Below are positions 1 to 10,030 of a stretch of 45,509 nt of DNA, in pieces. Both the position numbers and the translations under genes were made by a program. The notes below the pieces were generated by a model. It made no database searches. It was not told where the DNA came from and saw only the letters and a list, made by a program, of their open reading frames with translations. This stretch comes from Candidatus Nomurabacteria bacterium RIFCSPLOWO2_01_FULL_39_18 (GTDB lineage Bacteria; Patescibacteriota; Minisyncoccia; Phycocordibacterales; UBA9973). Location of the stretch: the NCBI GenBank assembly GCA_001787005.1, contig MFUV01000010.1, positions 158,235 through 203,743 of the forward strand. The letters run 5' to 3'. Within the stretch, counting starts at the first letter, position 1, and each line of letters starts with the position of its first letter.

Positions 1-173
1 TTCTCAAGGTCTGGCCTTTCCCCGGCTGTCAAAAAAGGCCACGTGATACTCGGCACAAAAACCCCATCGCAGATATCTATCTGAACGAGAGAAACAACTC
101 CGCGCACCAATGCAATTTTATTTTTAAAATCTTCATAATTTTTCGGCAATATTGCCGGAATTATTTCAATCAT
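1..173 (-). CDS. rpe: Ribulose-phosphate 3-epimerase, N-terminal part (runs off window start)
   Basis: Minus-strand translation MIEIIPAILPKNYEDFKNKIALVRGVVSLVQIDICDGVFVPSITWPF... matches the epimerase N-terminus; start overlaps rpiB stop. Confidence 0.8.
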   Translation of the reverse strand, partial: MIEIIPAILPKNYEDFKNKIALVRGVVSLVQIDICDGVFVPSITWPFLTAGERPDLE

Positions 174-645
174 TAATTTTTATTGCGTCTATCTTTGCCA
201 ATCGTCTCACATGTCTTTCCCCCTCACTATATGGAGTCTTGAGCCAAAGGTTAACTGCATTCATCATGCTTTCTTCCGTGAAATACCTAGCCCCTAAAGA
301 TAAAATATTCGCATTGTTATGCTCCCTGGAACGAACCAGAACATCGGCTTCATCATCGACTACGCTATGCGACTTGCCATAATAAACTATTGTTCTTACG
401 TGAGGAAATTTATTCGCGGTAATTGCCTCTCCCTCTCCTGTAGCCCCCAGAATAATACCCTTGGCATTATCAGGGTCTTTTGAAATTTCACGGGCAACTG
501 GTATAACAAAATCAGGATAGTCGTCTCCTTCATCATACCCAAAAGCTCCTTTATCTATAACTTCGTGCCCTTGAGCCTTAAGCGATGAAACAAGCTTCTC
601 CTTTAAAACGTAGCCCGCATGATCTGTACCAACAAATATTTTCAT
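166..645 (-). CDS. rpiB: Ribose-5-phosphate isomerase B
   Basis: MKIFVGTDHAGYVLKEKL...GATGEGEAITANKFPHVRT...NNANILSLGAR; RpiB/LacAB family motifs. Confidence 0.95.
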   Translation of the reverse strand: MKIFVGTDHAGYVLKEKLVSSLKAQGHEVIDKGAFGYDEGDDYPDFVIPVAREISKDPDNAKGIILGATGEGEAITANKFPHVRTIVYYGKSHSVVDDEADVLVRSREHNNANILSLGARYFTEESMMNAVNLWLKTPYSEGERHVRRLAKIDAIKIND

Positions 646-721
646 AGTATTTATATTTTACCAAGATGGACTTTGAATAGCAATCTATGATTTATCCTTA
701 AATATGGAGTTGATTTGTAAT

Positions 722-735
722 GTAACATATGTTAC
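722..735. promoter_or_regulatory. Perfect 14-bp palindrome GTAACATATGTTAC, candidate TA autoregulatory operator
   Basis: Exact palindrome just upstream of the HTH-Doc gene pair. Confidence 0.5.
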
Positions 736-746
736 CATACAAATAT

Positions 747-1001
747 ATGAATAAAAATATGTATTCAACTCAAGAGGTAGCAAATATACTGCACTTAAGC
801 AGAGTGGAGATTTTTAGGCGAATAAAATCTGGTAAGATAAAAGCTGAAAAAATTGGACGTAATTATGTTATCCCCTATGAATCTATTGAAGAAGTCTTAG
901 GAACAACGATTGGTACCCATAAAAGAAAAGAGATAGAAAAAGTAATTGATAAAGCATTAAAAGAATACGGAGAGGCATTCAAAAAGTTAAGTAGAGAATA
1001 A
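747..1001 (+). CDS. Excisionase/MerR-like helix-turn-helix protein, likely antitoxin
   Basis: YSTQEVANILHLSRVEIFRRIKSGKIKAEKIGRNYVIPYESI is an excisionase-type HTH; ORF track start 729 lies inside the palindrome, so 747 preferred. Confidence 0.75.
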   Translation: MNKNMYSTQEVANILHLSRVEIFRRIKSGKIKAEKIGRNYVIPYESIEEVLGTTIGTHKRKEIEKVIDKALKEYGEAFKKLSRE

Positions 1002-1432
1002 TGAGAACAAAAAAAATTACAGTAAAGGAAGTAGAATATGTTGCATTCTCATTCGCACAAAAGCTAATGACCTACAATGAGCCCATTCCAGAATTTGGTA
1101 CTAGATTCCCCAATATACTGGAAAGCTGCATCGAAACTCCATTTATGCAATTTAATAAGAAAGATTTATATAAAGGACTTATCGGAAAAGCTAGTGTTTT
1201 GTTCTATTTTGTAATTAAAAATCATCCATTTCAAAATGGTAACAAAAGAATAGCTGTTATGACTATGCTTTACCTTTGCCACAAAAATGGAAAGTGGATA
1301 AGAATGAGTAACGAAGATCTGTATAATTTTGCAAAAGGCATAGCCAGAAGTAAACCAACTTCTCGTGAAAAAATAATTATTCAAATTCAAAGAACTCTCA
1401 AAAAACATCTCATTGATTTAAGTAATGCTTAG
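1001..1432 (+). CDS. Fic/Doc family toxin
   Basis: NHPFQNGNKRIAVMTMLYLC matches the Fic/Doc core (HPFxxGNKR); TAATG overlap with upstream HTH gene. Confidence 0.85.
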   Translation: MRTKKITVKEVEYVAFSFAQKLMTYNEPIPEFGTRFPNILESCIETPFMQFNKKDLYKGLIGKASVLFYFVIKNHPFQNGNKRIAVMTMLYLCHKNGKWIRMSNEDLYNFAKGIARSKPTSREKIIIQIQRTLKKHLIDLSNA

Positions 1433-1489
1433 TTAAAGTTGATCAGGGCGCATGTATTTTATAATTAAAATATATCCGACAACAAAAAC

Positions 1490-2533
1490 TTATTTTATAG
1501 TATTTCCAGTTTTTATGACATGATCCACCAGAGTATATGTATACCCCATTTCATTGTCATACCAGCCCATAACTTTTACTAAATTGCCTCCCACCACGCG
1601 AGTGAGCCCTAGATCTGCAATACACCCATAAGGACTGCCTATGATATCGCTCGATACAAGCTCTTCTTCGGTCACGGAAAAAATCCCTTTCCATCTTTTG
1701 TCTTTCGCAGCGTTTTTAAGAATTTCATTAACCTCTTCTGCGGTAGTATTTTTCTTGGAGATAAAGGTAACATCCGCGATTGACCCCGCTATCATCGGCA
1801 CCCGCATAGCGAGACCATCAAAAAGTCCTTCGAGTTTTGGAAATGCTTTCGTCACCGCAATAGCTGAACCTGAAGATGTGGGCACTATATTGTGACCGCC
1901 TGCTCGCCCCTCTCGCATATTATGTTTATTGATGCTGTCAACAGTCGGCTGGCTGTTGGTCAGCGCGTGAACCGTATTTAGAACCGCTTTTTCAATTCCA
2001 AGTGACTCATCGAGAATTGCGATAAGAGGACTAGCCGCATTAGTGGTGCATGAAGCATTGGAAGTTACATCACAGGTACCGAATTTATCTTCATTTACGC
2101 CGAGCAAAATCGTCTCCCCCATAACTGTTCCATCTTCGTCTTTGGCTGGAGCAGAAATGACAACTTTTTTCGCACCGGCATTAAGATGCATTTTGGATTG
2201 TTCATAGGTTACAAAAAATCCGGTAGACTCCACCACGACATCAACACCTAGATCTTTCCACGGAAGAAGCTTGGGATCTTTTTCCGCTAAAACTTTCACC
2301 TTCTTATCATCAATAATAATATAGTTATCTCCCGTCCCGTTAGAGTTTTCAACTCGTACGGGATGTTTCCATTCTCCATAAGCCGTATCATGTCTAAGCA
2401 AGTATCCCATATTTTTAACATCAGAGAGGTCATTAACCGCCACTATCTCAATCTCTGGTCTCTCCCAGGCAATTTTAAAAAATGCTCTGCCGATCCGTCC
2501 GAAACCGTTTATGCCAACTTTGATTTTTTTCAT
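1490..2533 (-). CDS. gap: Glyceraldehyde-3-phosphate dehydrogenase, type I
   Basis: KVGINGFGRIGR..., ASCTTNAASPLIAILDE, WYDNEMGYT. Confidence 0.97.
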   Translation of the reverse strand: MKKIKVGINGFGRIGRAFFKIAWERPEIEIVAVNDLSDVKNMGYLLRHDTAYGEWKHPVRVENSNGTGDNYIIIDDKKVKVLAEKDPKLLPWKDLGVDVVVESTGFFVTYEQSKMHLNAGAKKVVISAPAKDEDGTVMGETILLGVNEDKFGTCDVTSNASCTTNAASPLIAILDESLGIEKAVLNTVHALTNSQPTVDSINKHNMREGRAGGHNIVPTSSGSAIAVTKAFPKLEGLFDGLAMRVPMIAGSIADVTFISKKNTTAEEVNEILKNAAKDKRWKGIFSVTEEELVSSDIIGSPYGCIADLGLTRVVGGNLVKVMGWYDNEMGYTYTLVDHVIKTGNTIK

Positions 2534-2608
2534 GACTTAATTATACCAAAAATAAAGAAAAAGTGTATAATCAAAAAAAGGAAAAAGAAGCAAAATTCGT
2601 ACATCTGC

Positions 2609-2639
2609 GCCCCGAAGGAAAGAGTACTTCCTACGGGGC
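2609..2639. repeat. REP-like hairpin upstream of dnaE
   Basis: GCCCCGAAGGAA-AGAGTAC-TTCCTACGGGGC, 12-bp stem with one A/A mismatch. Confidence 0.6.
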
Positions 2640-2660
2640 AGGTACCCACTCGCTAGATAT

Positions 2661-5600
2661 ATGAACCAACAATTTATACATTTACACACGCATAGTCATT
2701 ACTCTTTGCTAGACGGGCTTTCCAAACTTGAAGATTTAGTTGATTTAGCTAAAAAGTTCAACATGCCTGCCATAGCCCTGACCGATCATGGCAACATGTA
2801 TGGCGCTATTGAATTTTATAAATTGGCCAAAGCGGCGAGAATAAAGCCAATAATTGGGGTGGAGGCGTATGTAGCAAATCGCACGAGACTAGATAAAGAT
2901 CCTGGTATAGACAATAAAAGATACCATCTGACACTCCTGGCAAAGAATCTTCAGGGTTACAAAAACCTAATGAAGCTTGTGACGATTTCCAACCTAGAAG
3001 GATATTATTACAAGCCCCGCATGGATAAAGAAATTTTACGGAAATATTCGAGCGGGATAATAGCCCTCTCTGGATGCCTCGGCGGAGAGTTGTCTCGAGC
3101 ACTTGCCAACAAAGATGAAGAAAAGGCGGAAGCAATAATAAAAGAACATCAAGAAATTTTCGGCAAAGAAAATTATTTTCTAGAAATTCAAAAGCATTCC
3201 AAAATGCCGGACGACGAGCATGTCCGCGAAGGCATTATTGCCTTTAGTAAAAAATTAAATATCCCGCTTGTGGCCACTATTGATTCGCACTATCCATGCT
3301 TGGACGACAGCAAGGCTCATGACACATTGCTTTCTATCCAAACAAACTCTGATATAAAAGATGAAAACAAATTTTCTTTTGGCGAAGATGACTACTCTTT
3401 TATAAGCCCCGAGGAAGCAATTGGGCTTTTTAAAGACACACCGGAAGCGATCGAAAACACATTGAAAGTAGCAGATATGTGCGAACTAGAACTGGAACTT
3501 GGTAAATGGATTTTCCCTAATTTTAAGATCGAAAGTGGTAAAACTCCGGATGAAGAACTGCGATATTTGGTGTTACAAGGCTACGAGCGGCTAAAACTCA
3601 AAGAAACAGCTGAAATAAAAGAACGTGTAGAATACGAGCTCGGGGTCATCTTTAAGAAAGGTTTCTCACCTTATTTATTGGTAGTGGGAGATCTTTTACG
3701 ATATGCCCGAGAAAGTGGAATTCTTTACGCAATTCGTGGCTCAATAGCCGGTTCAATGGTTACGTATTTGATTGGTATAACAAATATAAATCCAATCGAA
3801 TACAAACTTCCTTTCGAACGTTTTCTAAATCCTTATCGTCCCTCCGCACCAGACATAGACATGGACTTCGCCGATAATCGCCGAGATGAAATTATTAAAT
3901 ACATGAAGAAAAAATACGGCGAAGACAGAGTCGCCCAGATTGGAACTTTCGGCACGATGATGGCGCGCGGCGCCGTGCGCGATGTAGCGCGTGCGCTTGC
4001 TCACCCCTATACCGTCGGCGACAGAATTTCCAAAATGATTCCGCTTGGCGCGCAAGGCATGCCCATGACACTAGACCATGCCATGGAAATAGTTCCAGAA
4101 TTAAAAGCCGCTTATAGAGACGAAAAAGATACAAAGGAAATAATCGATTTAGCGAGAAAACTCGAGGGTTGCGTACGCCATGTGTCAGTACATGCCGCCG
4201 GCGTCGTCATGGCACCCACACCTCTCACCGAATACGTACCATTGCAATACGATCCAAAAGGTGAGGACATAATCACCCAATATGATATGTATGCTCTTGA
4301 CCCTAACGCTGGAGGAGAGATGACAGTAGGGTTGCTAAAGTTTGATATATTGGGTATTCGCAATTTAGCGATTCTAGCTGATGCAGTTAGCTTGGTAAAA
4401 AAATTCTATAACATTGATATCGACATAGATCGTATAGAGCTTGATGACAAAAAAACTTTCACCCTACTCTCTAATGGCCAGACGGAAGGATTGTTCCAGT
4501 TAAACGGCGCCGGCATGACCAGGTATCTAAAAGAATTAAAACCGACAAGTATTCATGATATTAACGCGATGGTTGCCCTTTATCGACCAGGACCGATGGA
4601 GACTATTCCGGAATACATCAAACGCAAACATAACCCGCAACTTGTGAAATATCTAGACCCAAGGATGAAAAAATATTTGGGAGAATCTTTCGGACTCATT
4701 GTCTACCAAGATGACCTGCTCCTCTCGGCCATAGAACTTGCCGGCTATAACTGGGAAGAAGCAGACAAATTTCGTAAAGCTGTCGGTAAAAAAATTCCAA
4801 AAGAAATGGCCGCCCAGAGGGAAAAATTTACGCAAGGGATAATAAAAAATGGCCAGACGCCAGAATTTGCCGAGAAACTCTGGAAACTTTTCGAACCCTT
4901 TCAGGCTTATGGTTTTAACAAGGCTCACGCAGCTTCGTATGGAAAGGTGGCATATCAGACGGCCTACATGAAAGCAAATTATCCAGTGGAATATATGGCA
5001 TCTATATTAACTGCCGAGAGTGGCGACGTAGAGCAAATCGGAACAATCATCAATGAATGTAAAAATATGAAAATTTCGGTTCTGCCTCCGCACATCAATG
5101 AAAGTTATGGCGGATTCACCTGTCTCCCCGGCAAACCCAACACAACAATAAATGAAGACAATAAAAGCGAGAAAATAAGATTTGGATTCTACACTATAAA
5201 AAATTTGGGAACTGATATTTCGGATGCCATAATTGCCGAACGCAAAGAAAGGGGAAAATTTAAATCAATTGCCGATTTCCTTGAAAGAATCAAGCATAAA
5301 AATTTAAACAAGAAATCTATGGAAGCACTGATAAAGTCCGGAAGCATGGACGACTGGGGTGACAGAGGAATAATGCTTGCGAACCTTGAAGGAATGCTCG
5401 AATACAATCACGAAACCGGAAAACAGAATGAGAATCAAGTTTCTCTTTTCGGCGGAATGACAGAGGTTAAAGCGCCAGAGTTTAAATTAAAAGATGCATC
5501 AAAAGCAACTCAAGCAGAAAAACTTCTGTGGGAAAAAGAATTGTTGGGACTTTATATTTCTGGCCATCCTCTCGACCGTCTGCGCGAGAAGCTCGAGAGT

Positions 5601-5888
5601 AGAACCATGAATGTCAAAAAAATAAAAGAGGAGATGGGCAATGGCATGCAAGTAACCATCGCCGGAATCATAGAAACTGTCCGGCAAGTCGTGACGAAAA
5701 ATAATGAAAGGATGGCATTCCTTAAAATCGGAGACCTGACTGGCTCTATTGAAGCTGTCGCCTTTCCTTCAATCTTCAAAGAATCAATCGATATCTTAGC
5801 CCCCGAAAAATGCATCGCCCTCTCCGGCAAAGTCAGTAACCGCCAAGGCGAAAAAAGCATTATCATAGAAGCGGTGAAGGAGATTTGA
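2661..5888 (+). CDS. dnaE: DNA polymerase III alpha subunit
   Basis: 1075 aa; PHP domain [33 protein letters not shown]-terminal OB-fold. Confidence 0.97.
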   Translation: MNQQFIHLHTHSHYSLLDGLSKLEDLVDLAKKFNMPAIALTDHGNMYGAIEFYKLAKAARIKPIIGVEAYVANRTRLDKDPGIDNKRYHLTLLAKNLQGYKNLMKLVTISNLEGYYYKPRMDKEILRKYSSGIIALSGCLGGELSRALANKDEEKAEAIIKEHQEIFGKENYFLEIQKHSKMPDDEHVREGIIAFSKKLNIPLVATIDSHYPCLDDSKAHDTLLSIQTNSDIKDENKFSFGEDDYSFISPEEAIGLFKDTPEAIENTLKVADMCELELELGKWIFPNFKIESGKTPDEELRYLVLQGYERLKLKETAEIKERVEYELGVIFKKGFSPYLLVVGDLLRYARESGILYAIRGSIAGSMVTYLIGITNINPIEYKLPFERFLNPYRPSAPDIDMDFADNRRDEIIKYMKKKYGEDRVAQIGTFGTMMARGAVRDVARALAHPYTVGDRISKMIPLGAQGMPMTLDHAMEIVPELKAAYRDEKDTKEIIDLARKLEGCVRHVSVHAAGVVMAPTPLTEYVPLQYDPKGEDIITQYDMYALDPNAGGEMTVGLLKFDILGIRNLAILADAVSLVKKFYNIDIDIDRIELDDKKTFTLLSNGQTEGLFQLNGAGMTRYLKELKPTSIHDINAMVALYRPGPMETIPEYIKRKHNPQLVKYLDPRMKKYLGESFGLIVYQDDLLLSAIELAGYNWEEADKFRKAVGKKIPKEMAAQREKFTQGIIKNGQTPEFAEKLWKLFEPFQAYGFNKAHAASYGKVAYQTAYMKANYPVEYMASILTAESGDVEQIGTIINECKNMKISVLPPHINESYGGFTCLPGKPNTTINEDNKSEKIRFGFYTIKNLGTDISDAIIAERKERGKFKSIADFLERIKHKNLNKKSMEALIKSGSMDDWGDRGIMLANLEGMLEYNHETGKQNENQVSLFGGMTEVKAPEFKLKDASKATQAEKLLWEKELLGLYISGHPLDRLREKLESRTMNVKKIKEEMGNGMQVTIAGIIETVRQVVTKNNERMAFLKIGDLTGSIEAVAFPSIFKESIDILAPEKCIALSGKVSNRQGEKSIIIEAVKEI

Positions 5889-5908
5889 CTCCTGCATCTC
5901 CCACACCC

Positions 5909-5927
5909 CCACATGTCAGACATGTGG
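5909..5927. repeat. REP palindrome copy 1
   Basis: CCACATGTCAGACATGTGG; contains the RAYT stop codon (TGA on minus strand). Confidence 0.85.
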
Positions 5928-6614
5928 AGAATAGCCAGTCCAATCAAAAATTTCTTTGTTGAAGTCATCAGTATTATTGAAATACTTGGGAAAATCAGAA
6001 AGATTTAAGATAGAATTTTCTCTACGAACAATCCCCTTGTGGTCAAGATAACTACTCCATTTATAGTTAGTTAAAAATTCTAGAACGATTTTTTTGTCTT
6101 TTATACCATTTTCCTTCCATTTACTATCAATCAATTTCACCGGGTTCAAATGAATATAAGAAAAAAGATACTTAGCTTGGACATCTTTTGAAACAAGCAC
6201 AGACTTAAATGGACCTTCAAAAAGACCGCCTCTATGATTATATTTTGCATTAAAATATTTAGAATATGCAGTCAAAAGCTTTCTTATAAATTCAGAAATC
6301 TGATTCTTCCCCCACATGTCTGACATGTGGGAATTTTTAGGATTTATTGTTAAATAAATATGAAAATGATTTGGCATTAAAACCCATGCGCCGATAGATA
6401 CTAATAGTTCCCCCCTAACAAATTCAAAGGCGTCTATTTTCACATCGACTATATCGTCACGAAACTTAAAGTTTTTATATGTATTACAAACAAAAAGACA
6501 TTTTATAAAATGACGATAATCATTATTATCTAGAAAAATTTTTTGCTTACTGTTCCCTCTATTGTAAATATGATAATACTCTCCGGAAACAAAAGGATGT
6601 TTTCTTGTTGCCAT
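5916..6614 (-). CDS. REP-associated tyrosine transposase (RAYT, Y1/IS200-like)
   Basis: YYHIYNRGNSKQKIF...WVLMPNHFHIYL...YIHLNPVK; HFH motif of Y1 transposases; flanked by REPs. Confidence 0.9.
   Translation of the reverse strand: MATRKHPFVSGEYYHIYNRGNSKQKIFLDNNDYRHFIKCLFVCNTYKNFKFRDDIVDVKIDAFEFVRGELLVSIGAWVLMPNHFHIYLTINPKNSHMSDMWGKNQISEFIRKLLTAYSKYFNAKYNHRGGLFEGPFKSVLVSKDVQAKYLFSYIHLNPVKLIDSKWKENGIKDKKIVLEFLTNYKWSSYLDHKGIVRRENSILNLSDFPKYFNNTDDFNKEIFDWTGYSPHV
6311..6331. repeat. REP palindrome copy 2, inside the RAYT coding sequence
   Basis: CCCACATGTCTGACATGTGGG, perfect palindrome around one base; encodes SHMSDMWG in frame. Confidence 0.9.
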
Positions 6615-6636
6615 GACCTTGACCTTATTATATCAT

Positions 6637-6661
6637 TTCCCACATGTCAGACATGTGGGAA
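6637..6661. repeat. REP palindrome copy 3, upstream of RAYT
   Basis: TTCCCACATGTCAGACATGTGGGAA, perfect palindrome around one base. Confidence 0.9.
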
Positions 6662-6707
6662 TGTGAGGATACTTGCTCATAAAATCCTCTTCTGGTAGCA
6701 TTTAACT

Positions 6708-7193
6708 ATGCCTGAAGGGAAAACATCATTTTTGGATAGAACAATGGAAAGATTGATGGAGGAAGATGAACCCAAAAAATGGTTTGATCTAAATGAAGTT
6801 GTATCTTGCCGAGTAGAAGACGATAATGAAATAAGTATTCACTTAGAATCAAAACAAGAAAAACCATTAGTAAATTTAAAATCCCTAGCAAGATCTGGAC
6901 TAGAAAAATTGGCCGAAATGTTAGAAAAGGAAGATCGATTTAAAAAAATCAAGCTCGTAACAGCAACCTCGTGGGTTGTAACCGAACATCCTGACCTTAT
7001 TACCAAAGCTCTAGGTTTCACCATTGATAATGAGAATAAATTTATAAATAGTTCTGTCAGAAAAATAAGGTATAAATACAAAAAGAAAAACATTCCCTTA
7101 AACAAAATATTCATAAAGCCCGGATTTGCTTTTATGTCAAGGGAGGAATTTCTAGATCGTTTTGGGAGCAAGAACAAAAAGAAAAATATATAA
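6708..7193 (+). CDS. Hypothetical protein
   Basis: 161-aa ORF preceded by TTGCTC-N17-TAGCAT-N6-ATG. Confidence 0.6.
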   Translation: MPEGKTSFLDRTMERLMEEDEPKKWFDLNEVVSCRVEDDNEISIHLESKQEKPLVNLKSLARSGLEKLAEMLEKEDRFKKIKLVTATSWVVTEHPDLITKALGFTIDNENKFINSSVRKIRYKYKKKNIPLNKIFIKPGFAFMSREEFLDRFGSKNKKKNI

Positions 7194-7228
7194 AAAGAGT
7201 TTAATTTTAATTAATAATTATAAAAAAA

Positions 7229-7426
7229 ATGAAACCAAGAATAGAAAAACCAATAAGTTCTGCGCCAACACAGAATGATTTAGATTTTAGAACAGATGCG
7301 GAATTAGTAAAAAGCATCAGAGAAAAAAGAGCAGGAGGAGTTCCCCTAGACGAGAGAGAAGGAAAGTTTGTAGATGAACAACAGAAGGAAGACAGAGAAG
7401 ATAGGGACAGATTGTATAGACAATAA
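7229..7426 (+). CDS. Small charged hypothetical protein
   Basis: 65-aa ORF, highly charged, no family recognised. Confidence 0.45.
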   Translation: MKPRIEKPISSAPTQNDLDFRTDAELVKSIREKRAGGVPLDEREGKFVDEQQKEDREDRDRLYRQ

Positions 7427-7431
7427 CAACA

Positions 7432-7971
7432 TTAATTATACATACTCATCGCTTTATCTTTGCCTTCAGAAAAAATAACTTCGACCGCTTCGGTTATTTT
7501 CTTTGAAAGCTTTTTCAATATTTCCAGCTCTGGTTTTTTAAATTCTCCGAGAATAAAATTAATCACCGCCTTTTTCCCTTTCGGTTTTTTAATTTTGCCA
7601 GATGGAGTTACGGAAGCTATTCCAATCCTAATTCTGGTAAATTCTTGACTCTTTAATGATTTGATAATGGAACCAAGTCCGTTGTGCCCGCCCGAAGATC
7701 GATTGAAGGAAATTTTCATTTTTCCTAGTGGCAAATCGATGTCATCGTACACCACCACCAGATCTTTCAAATCTTTTTTGCTTTTCACCAGTGGTGCCAC
7801 AGCACGCCCTGAATTGTTCATAAAGGTATCAGGCATAAGAAATTTTATTTTCTGTTTTTCATTTTCGCTACCCCATTTTTTTTCAATCATAGAGACCACG
7901 ATACGTCCAGTATTGTGCCTTGTGTTTTCATATTCTTCGCCAGGATTCCCTAAGCCTACTAAAATTTTCAT
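7432..7971 (-). CDS. pth: Peptidyl-tRNA hydrolase
   Basis: MKILVGLGNPGEEYENTRHNTG...PDTFMNNSG...VVYDDIDLPLGK...SGGHNGLGSI; start placed at MKIL (7971), not at ORF track 8193. Confidence 0.95.
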   Translation of the reverse strand: MKILVGLGNPGEEYENTRHNTGRIVVSMIEKKWGSENEKQKIKFLMPDTFMNNSGRAVAPLVKSKKDLKDLVVVYDDIDLPLGKMKISFNRSSGGHNGLGSIIKSLKSQEFTRIRIGIASVTPSGKIKKPKGKKAVINFILGEFKKPELEILKKLSKKITEAVEVIFSEGKDKAMSMYN

Positions 7972-7990
7972 TTTTACATAATAACACAAA

Positions 7991-8039
7991 ACCTCACCCT
8001 TCGCCCCTTCCGAGACTCGGAGAGGGTTGGGAGAGGTGA
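7991..8039. repeat. Imperfect inverted repeat (REP-like) between divergent pth and lepB
   Basis: ACCTCACCCTTCGCCCCTTCCGAG-A-CTCGGAGAGGGTTGGGAGAGGT. Confidence 0.5.
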
Positions 8040-8102
8040 ATTTATAACTACGCAACAAACTTTCTCGCCTTGTCAAGACTTTTGTGTGATATATTGATGT
8101 GT

Positions 8103-8702
8103 ATGGAAGGTGAAATAGTCGAAGAAAAAAAGCAGCCGGAAGAAAAATCGGAGTCCGCCAAGCAGTCATTCTGGGAACTTGTACGTTTTGCACTTTTGGC
8201 CTTACTTATTGTTGCCCCTATTCGCGTCCTAGTAGCGGAACCTTTCGTCGTCTCGGGAGCTTCGATGGTTCCCACATTTTTGGATGGAGATTATTTAGTG
8301 GTAGACAAATTATCTTACAAATTAAATGACCCCGAGAGATACGATGTTATTATTTTTAAATACCCCAACGATACCACAAAATTTTTTATAAAAAGAATAA
8401 TTGGACTTCCAAATGAAACAGTGGACATAAAGGGTAGCGTCATAACCATAACGAACGCTTTACATAAAGATGGATTTAAAATTGATCAGCCTTTTGTAAA
8501 AAATACTGCAAATAATAATAATACACATTATGAAATAAAGAGCGGTGAATATTTTGTCATGGGCGACAACAGATCCGCTAGCTCGGATTCAAGATACTGG
8601 GGAGGAGTCAAAAGAGAATTAATTTCAGGAAAAGCGCTTCTGCGCTTATTGCCAATAAAAAATATTGGCGTTTTTCCTGGTCAATATGAACAATCAGAAT
8701 AA
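8103..8702 (+). CDS. lepB: Signal peptidase I
   Basis: FVVSGASMVPTFLDGDYLVVDK, FIKRIIGLPNETV, VMGDNRSASSDSRYWG. Confidence 0.95.
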   Translation: MEGEIVEEKKQPEEKSESAKQSFWELVRFALLALLIVAPIRVLVAEPFVVSGASMVPTFLDGDYLVVDKLSYKLNDPERYDVIIFKYPNDTTKFFIKRIIGLPNETVDIKGSVITITNALHKDGFKIDQPFVKNTANNNNTHYEIKSGEYFVMGDNRSASSDSRYWGGVKRELISGKALLRLLPIKNIGVFPGQYEQSE

Positions 8703-8704
8703 AA

Positions 8705-10021
8705 ATGAAAAAGACGCGTCATACAAAAACAGCACAAAAGAGTAGCAAGATGTCAAATATATCCTCGCCCAAAGGAATGCGAGATCTGATGAATGATGAG
8801 TATTATGCTTTTCAGGGTTTTTTTGAAAAGGCGCAAGAAGTGGCCGTGTATTATGGCTTTAAACCGCTCGAAACCCCGATGCTGGAACACGAAGAAATTT
8901 TTACCACGGGCATAGGAGAAGGCACAGACATCGTAGACAAAGAAATGTATACACTAAAGACAAAAGGAGGAGACCATTTGGCTCTGCGACCCGAACATAC
9001 TGCGCCATTAGTGCGGGCTTATATTGAACACGGTATGCAAACTTTGCCCCAGCCGGTAATGCTTTACCATTCTGGTCCAGTTTTCAGGCATGACAAGCCC
9101 CAGAAGGGGCGCTACAGGCAATTCTGGCAATTTGATGCGGACGCGTTGGGATCCGAAAAAAGCATCATGGATGCGGTGATTATAAAAACTTGCATGAGTA
9201 TTTTGGAAGAAGCCGGAGCAGAAAATCTTTCGGTAGATATAAACTCAATCGGCGATAAAGAATGTCGCAATGGATACATCCGGGAACTAACAAATTATTA
9301 CAAGAAACACATAAATAGTCTGTCGACCATTGATCGAGAACGATTAAAAATAAACCCGCTCCGCATCCTGGACTCCAAAGAAGAGAAAACAATCGCAATA
9401 AATGAAGGGGCTCCGGACTCGGTTTCGTTTCTGTGCCCTTCCTGCAAGAAACATTTTAAGGAAGTGCTGGAATATTTGGAAGAAATGAATATTCAATATA
9501 ACTTAAATAAAAATCTGGTGCGCGGACTTTCGTATTATACTCGCACTGTTTTTGAAATTATCGAGCAAGCAGGCAGTGAAGAGAGCGCGCCAATGGCCCT
9601 CGCGGGCGGCGGACGCTATGACTATCTGGCTCGCCAAATAGGTTCAAAGAAAGATGTCCCTTGCGTGGGATTTTCGATTGGAGTGGATAGAATAGTCGCA
9701 TCTCCCTGGTATAAAAAGCTCGCACCCCGCATATTAAAGAAACCAAAAATTTATTTTATCCAGCTTGGCTCTGAGGCAAAATTGAAAAGCCTGAATGTGA
9801 TCGAGATATTGCGCAAGGCGCATATCCCCATTGCCCAATCACTTTCTAAAGATAGTCTTGGATCTCAATTAGCCATTGCCGAAAAGCTCTCTATCCCCTA
9901 CGCCATAATCTTCGGAGTTAAGGAGGCGCTGGATAATTCCGTAATAGTGCGAAATATGGGCAATCGTTCCCAGGACACTGTGAAATTAGGAAAACTTCTA
10001 GAATATTTGAAGGAACTATAA
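8705..10021 (+). CDS. hisS: Histidyl-tRNA synthetase
   Basis: SSPKGMRDL, LRPEHTAPLVRAYIEH, FRHDKPQKGRYRQFWQFDADALG, LAGGGRYDYLA. Confidence 0.96.
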   Translation: MKKTRHTKTAQKSSKMSNISSPKGMRDLMNDEYYAFQGFFEKAQEVAVYYGFKPLETPMLEHEEIFTTGIGEGTDIVDKEMYTLKTKGGDHLALRPEHTAPLVRAYIEHGMQTLPQPVMLYHSGPVFRHDKPQKGRYRQFWQFDADALGSEKSIMDAVIIKTCMSILEEAGAENLSVDINSIGDKECRNGYIRELTNYYKKHINSLSTIDRERLKINPLRILDSKEEKTIAINEGAPDSVSFLCPSCKKHFKEVLEYLEEMNIQYNLNKNLVRGLSYYTRTVFEIIEQAGSEESAPMALAGGGRYDYLARQIGSKKDVPCVGFSIGVDRIVASPWYKKLAPRILKKPKIYFIQLGSEAKLKSLNVIEILRKAHIPIAQSLSKDSLGSQLAIAEKLSIPYAIIFGVKEALDNSVIVRNMGNRSQDTVKLGKLLEYLKEL

Positions 10022-10030
10022 TAAATAGAG

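Noticed and set aside
3825-4363. Antisense ORFs within dnaE (and similar ones within hisS, fmt, GH130 and surface genes)
   Set aside because: Overlap strongly supported coding genes; sequences low-complexity with no family features
5552-5968. 138-aa minus-strand ORF MTSTKKFLIGLAIL...
   Set aside because: Antisense to dnaE 3' end and out of frame with RAYT; starts inside RAYT C-terminus
8070-8102. N-terminal extension MSRLLCDILMC of lepB
   Set aside because: Overlaps the predicted promoter (TATATT at 8090-8095); start at 8103 fits family and leaderless spacing better
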